Positions 5,065-5,946 of a stretch of DNA of 5,946 nucleotides are shown here, one piece after another; the stretch's first letter is position 1; the number at the start of each line of letters is the position of its first letter. Made by a program: the position numbers and the translations under genes. Under the pieces are notes generated by a model. The model saw only the letters and a program-made list of their open reading frames with translations. It did not search any database and was not told the DNA's origin. Source of the stretch: Sphingomonas sp. (GTDB lineage: Bacteria; Pseudomonadota; Alphaproteobacteria; Sphingomonadales; Sphingomonadaceae); the NCBI GenBank assembly GCA_019247755.1, contig JAFBAM010000163.1, positions 1 to 5,946 of the forward strand, written 5' to 3'.

Positions 5065-5946
5065 ATGTTCGCGACCGGGATCGAAAACAGCATCCCGACG
5101 ATCAATCACGGCAAGACCCGCATCGATGAGATGGAGGTCTGCGGCCACTATCAGCGGTGGCGCGAGGACTTCGACTGCGTTCAGGAAATCGGGATCAATT
5201 TCCTTCGTTACGGGCCGCCAATCCACAAGACTTACCTCGGACCCAACAAGTTCGACTGGGAATTCGCCGACATCACCTTCGCGGAGTTGAAGAAACGCGA
5301 CATCACGCCGATCGTTGACCTTTGTCACTTCGGGCTTCCTGACTGGATCGGCAATTTCCAGAACCCGGACTTTCCCAAGCTGTTCGCGGCGTACGCCGGC
5401 GAGTTCGCTGAACGCTATCCTTGGGTGCAGCTGTACACGCCAATCAACGAGATGTTCATCTGTGCGGTCTTCTCCGCGAAATACGGCTGGTGGAATGAGC
5501 AGAAGAAGGACGACAAGTCGTTCATCACGGCGCTGAAACACATCGTGAAAGCGAACGTGATGGGGATGATCGAGATCCTCAAGCGCCGCCACGACGCGAT
5601 CTTCATCCAGTCGGAATCGTCGGAATATTATCACGCGGATTCACCCGCCGCGATCGGCCGCGCGGAAGTGCTCAACCAGATGCGCTTCCTGTCGCTCGAC
5701 CTGAACTACGGCCGGCGCGTCGACAGCGGCATGTACCAGTACCTGCTGGATAACGGCATGACCCGCGAGGAATATGAGTGGTTCCTCGACCACCGGCTGA
5801 AGCAGCACTGCATCTTCGGCAACGACTATTACCAGCTGAACGAGCACCGCGTGTTCGCCGATGGCCACACCGTCGCGGCTGGCGAGACCTTCGGTTACGC
5901 CGAGATCACCCGCCAATATTACAATCGCTACCGCTTGCCGGTGATG
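5065..5946 (+). CDS. Glycoside hydrolase family 1-like beta-glycosidase, 5' part (3' end outside window)
   Basis: 294 residues are visible from the ATG at 5065 and the frame is open to the window edge. The order of motifs is that of a family 1 (clan A, TIM-barrel) beta-glycosidase: CGHYQRWREDFDCVQEIG (26-43), INFLRYGPP (44-52), TPIVDLCHFGLPDWIG (81-96), then YTPINEMF (124-131). Glu129 of NEM is the likely acid/base; canonical GH1 has NEP here. The nucleophile motif (TENG in GH1) would lie beyond the edge. There is no signal peptide, so hydrolysis is intracellular. The start is uncertain. ATC at 5053, reading IANF before the ATG, is better placed for the ribosome-binding site and may be used or may be a mutated ATG. 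The gene lies 34 bp (or 22 bp) after the lactonase stop and is probably cotranscribed with it. In this context it could release galactose from beta-galactosides, but the true glycone is unknown, and a divergent non-GH1 clan A family is possible. Confidence 0.78.
   Translation, partial: MFATGIENSIPTINHGKTRIDEMEVCGHYQRWREDFDCVQEIGINFLRYGPPIHKTYLGPNKFDWEFADITFAELKKRDITPIVDLCHFGLPDWIGNFQNPDFPKLFAAYAGEFAERYPWVQLYTPINEMFICAVFSAKYGWWNEQKKDDKSFITALKHIVKANVMGMIEILKRRHDAIFIQSESSEYYHADSPAAIGRAEVLNQMRFLSLDLNYGRRVDSGMYQYLLDNGMTREEYEWFLDHRLKQHCIFGNDYYQLNEHRVFADGHTVAAGETFGYAEITRQYYNRYRLPVM

Noticed and set aside
4984..5634. 216-residue open frame on the - strand across the lactonase-hydrolase junction
   Set aside because: It opposes a frame with continuous family-1 hydrolase motifs and overlaps the lactonase 3' end; it is a shadow.
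1..5946. Mobile element, CRISPR array, defence system or phage signature
   Set aside because: No transposase, integrase, regularly spaced repeats, toxin-antitoxin or defence motifs were seen in any frame. The genes are metabolic or regulatory with uniform composition.

Overview
The window is GC-rich, densely packed bacterial DNA. The protein sequences look alphaproteobacterial, most likely from a sphingomonad. This rests on the style of the Crp-type regulator (CECY tail), the GTG starts, the GC content and the sugar-dehydrogenase subtype; it is not proven.

Left part (1-1541): the 3' end of a dihydroorotase gene (pyrC, + strand) is followed by a small gene of unknown function for a probably exported protein (297-785, +). 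A Crp/Fnr-type regulator (789-1541, -) converges on it with only 3 bp between the stop codons.

Right part (1632-5946): a sugar-catabolic locus arranged as two divergent units around an 83-bp control region (4072-4154). The leftward unit runs 2-keto-3-deoxygalactonate kinase (dgoK), then 2-keto-3-deoxy-6-phosphogalactonate aldolase (dgoA), then a galactose/arabinose 1-dehydrogenase. These three are joined by two identical 4-bp GTGA stop/start overlaps. The rightward unit runs an SMP-30/gluconolactonase-type sugar lactonase, then a family-1-like glycoside hydrolase that runs off the window edge.

Together these genes describe a De Ley-Doudoroff (oxidative, non-Leloir) route for galactose. The hydrolase would free the sugar from a beta-glycoside. 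The dehydrogenase makes galactonolactone and the lactonase opens it to galactonate. After dehydration to 2-keto-3-deoxygalactonate, DgoK and DgoA yield pyruvate and glyceraldehyde 3-phosphate. The dehydratase (DgoD) and any transporter are not in the window and are expected nearby or elsewhere.

No tRNA, rRNA, CRISPR array, insertion sequence or phage gene is visible, and no gap without a gene exceeds about 90 bp. The locus is mostly a combination of known families. The points most worth a second look are the hydrolase start, where the ribosome-binding site points at an ATC codon, the dyads in the divergent control region, the hairpin covering the ribosome-binding site of the small exported protein, and the unusual family-1-like hydrolase itself.
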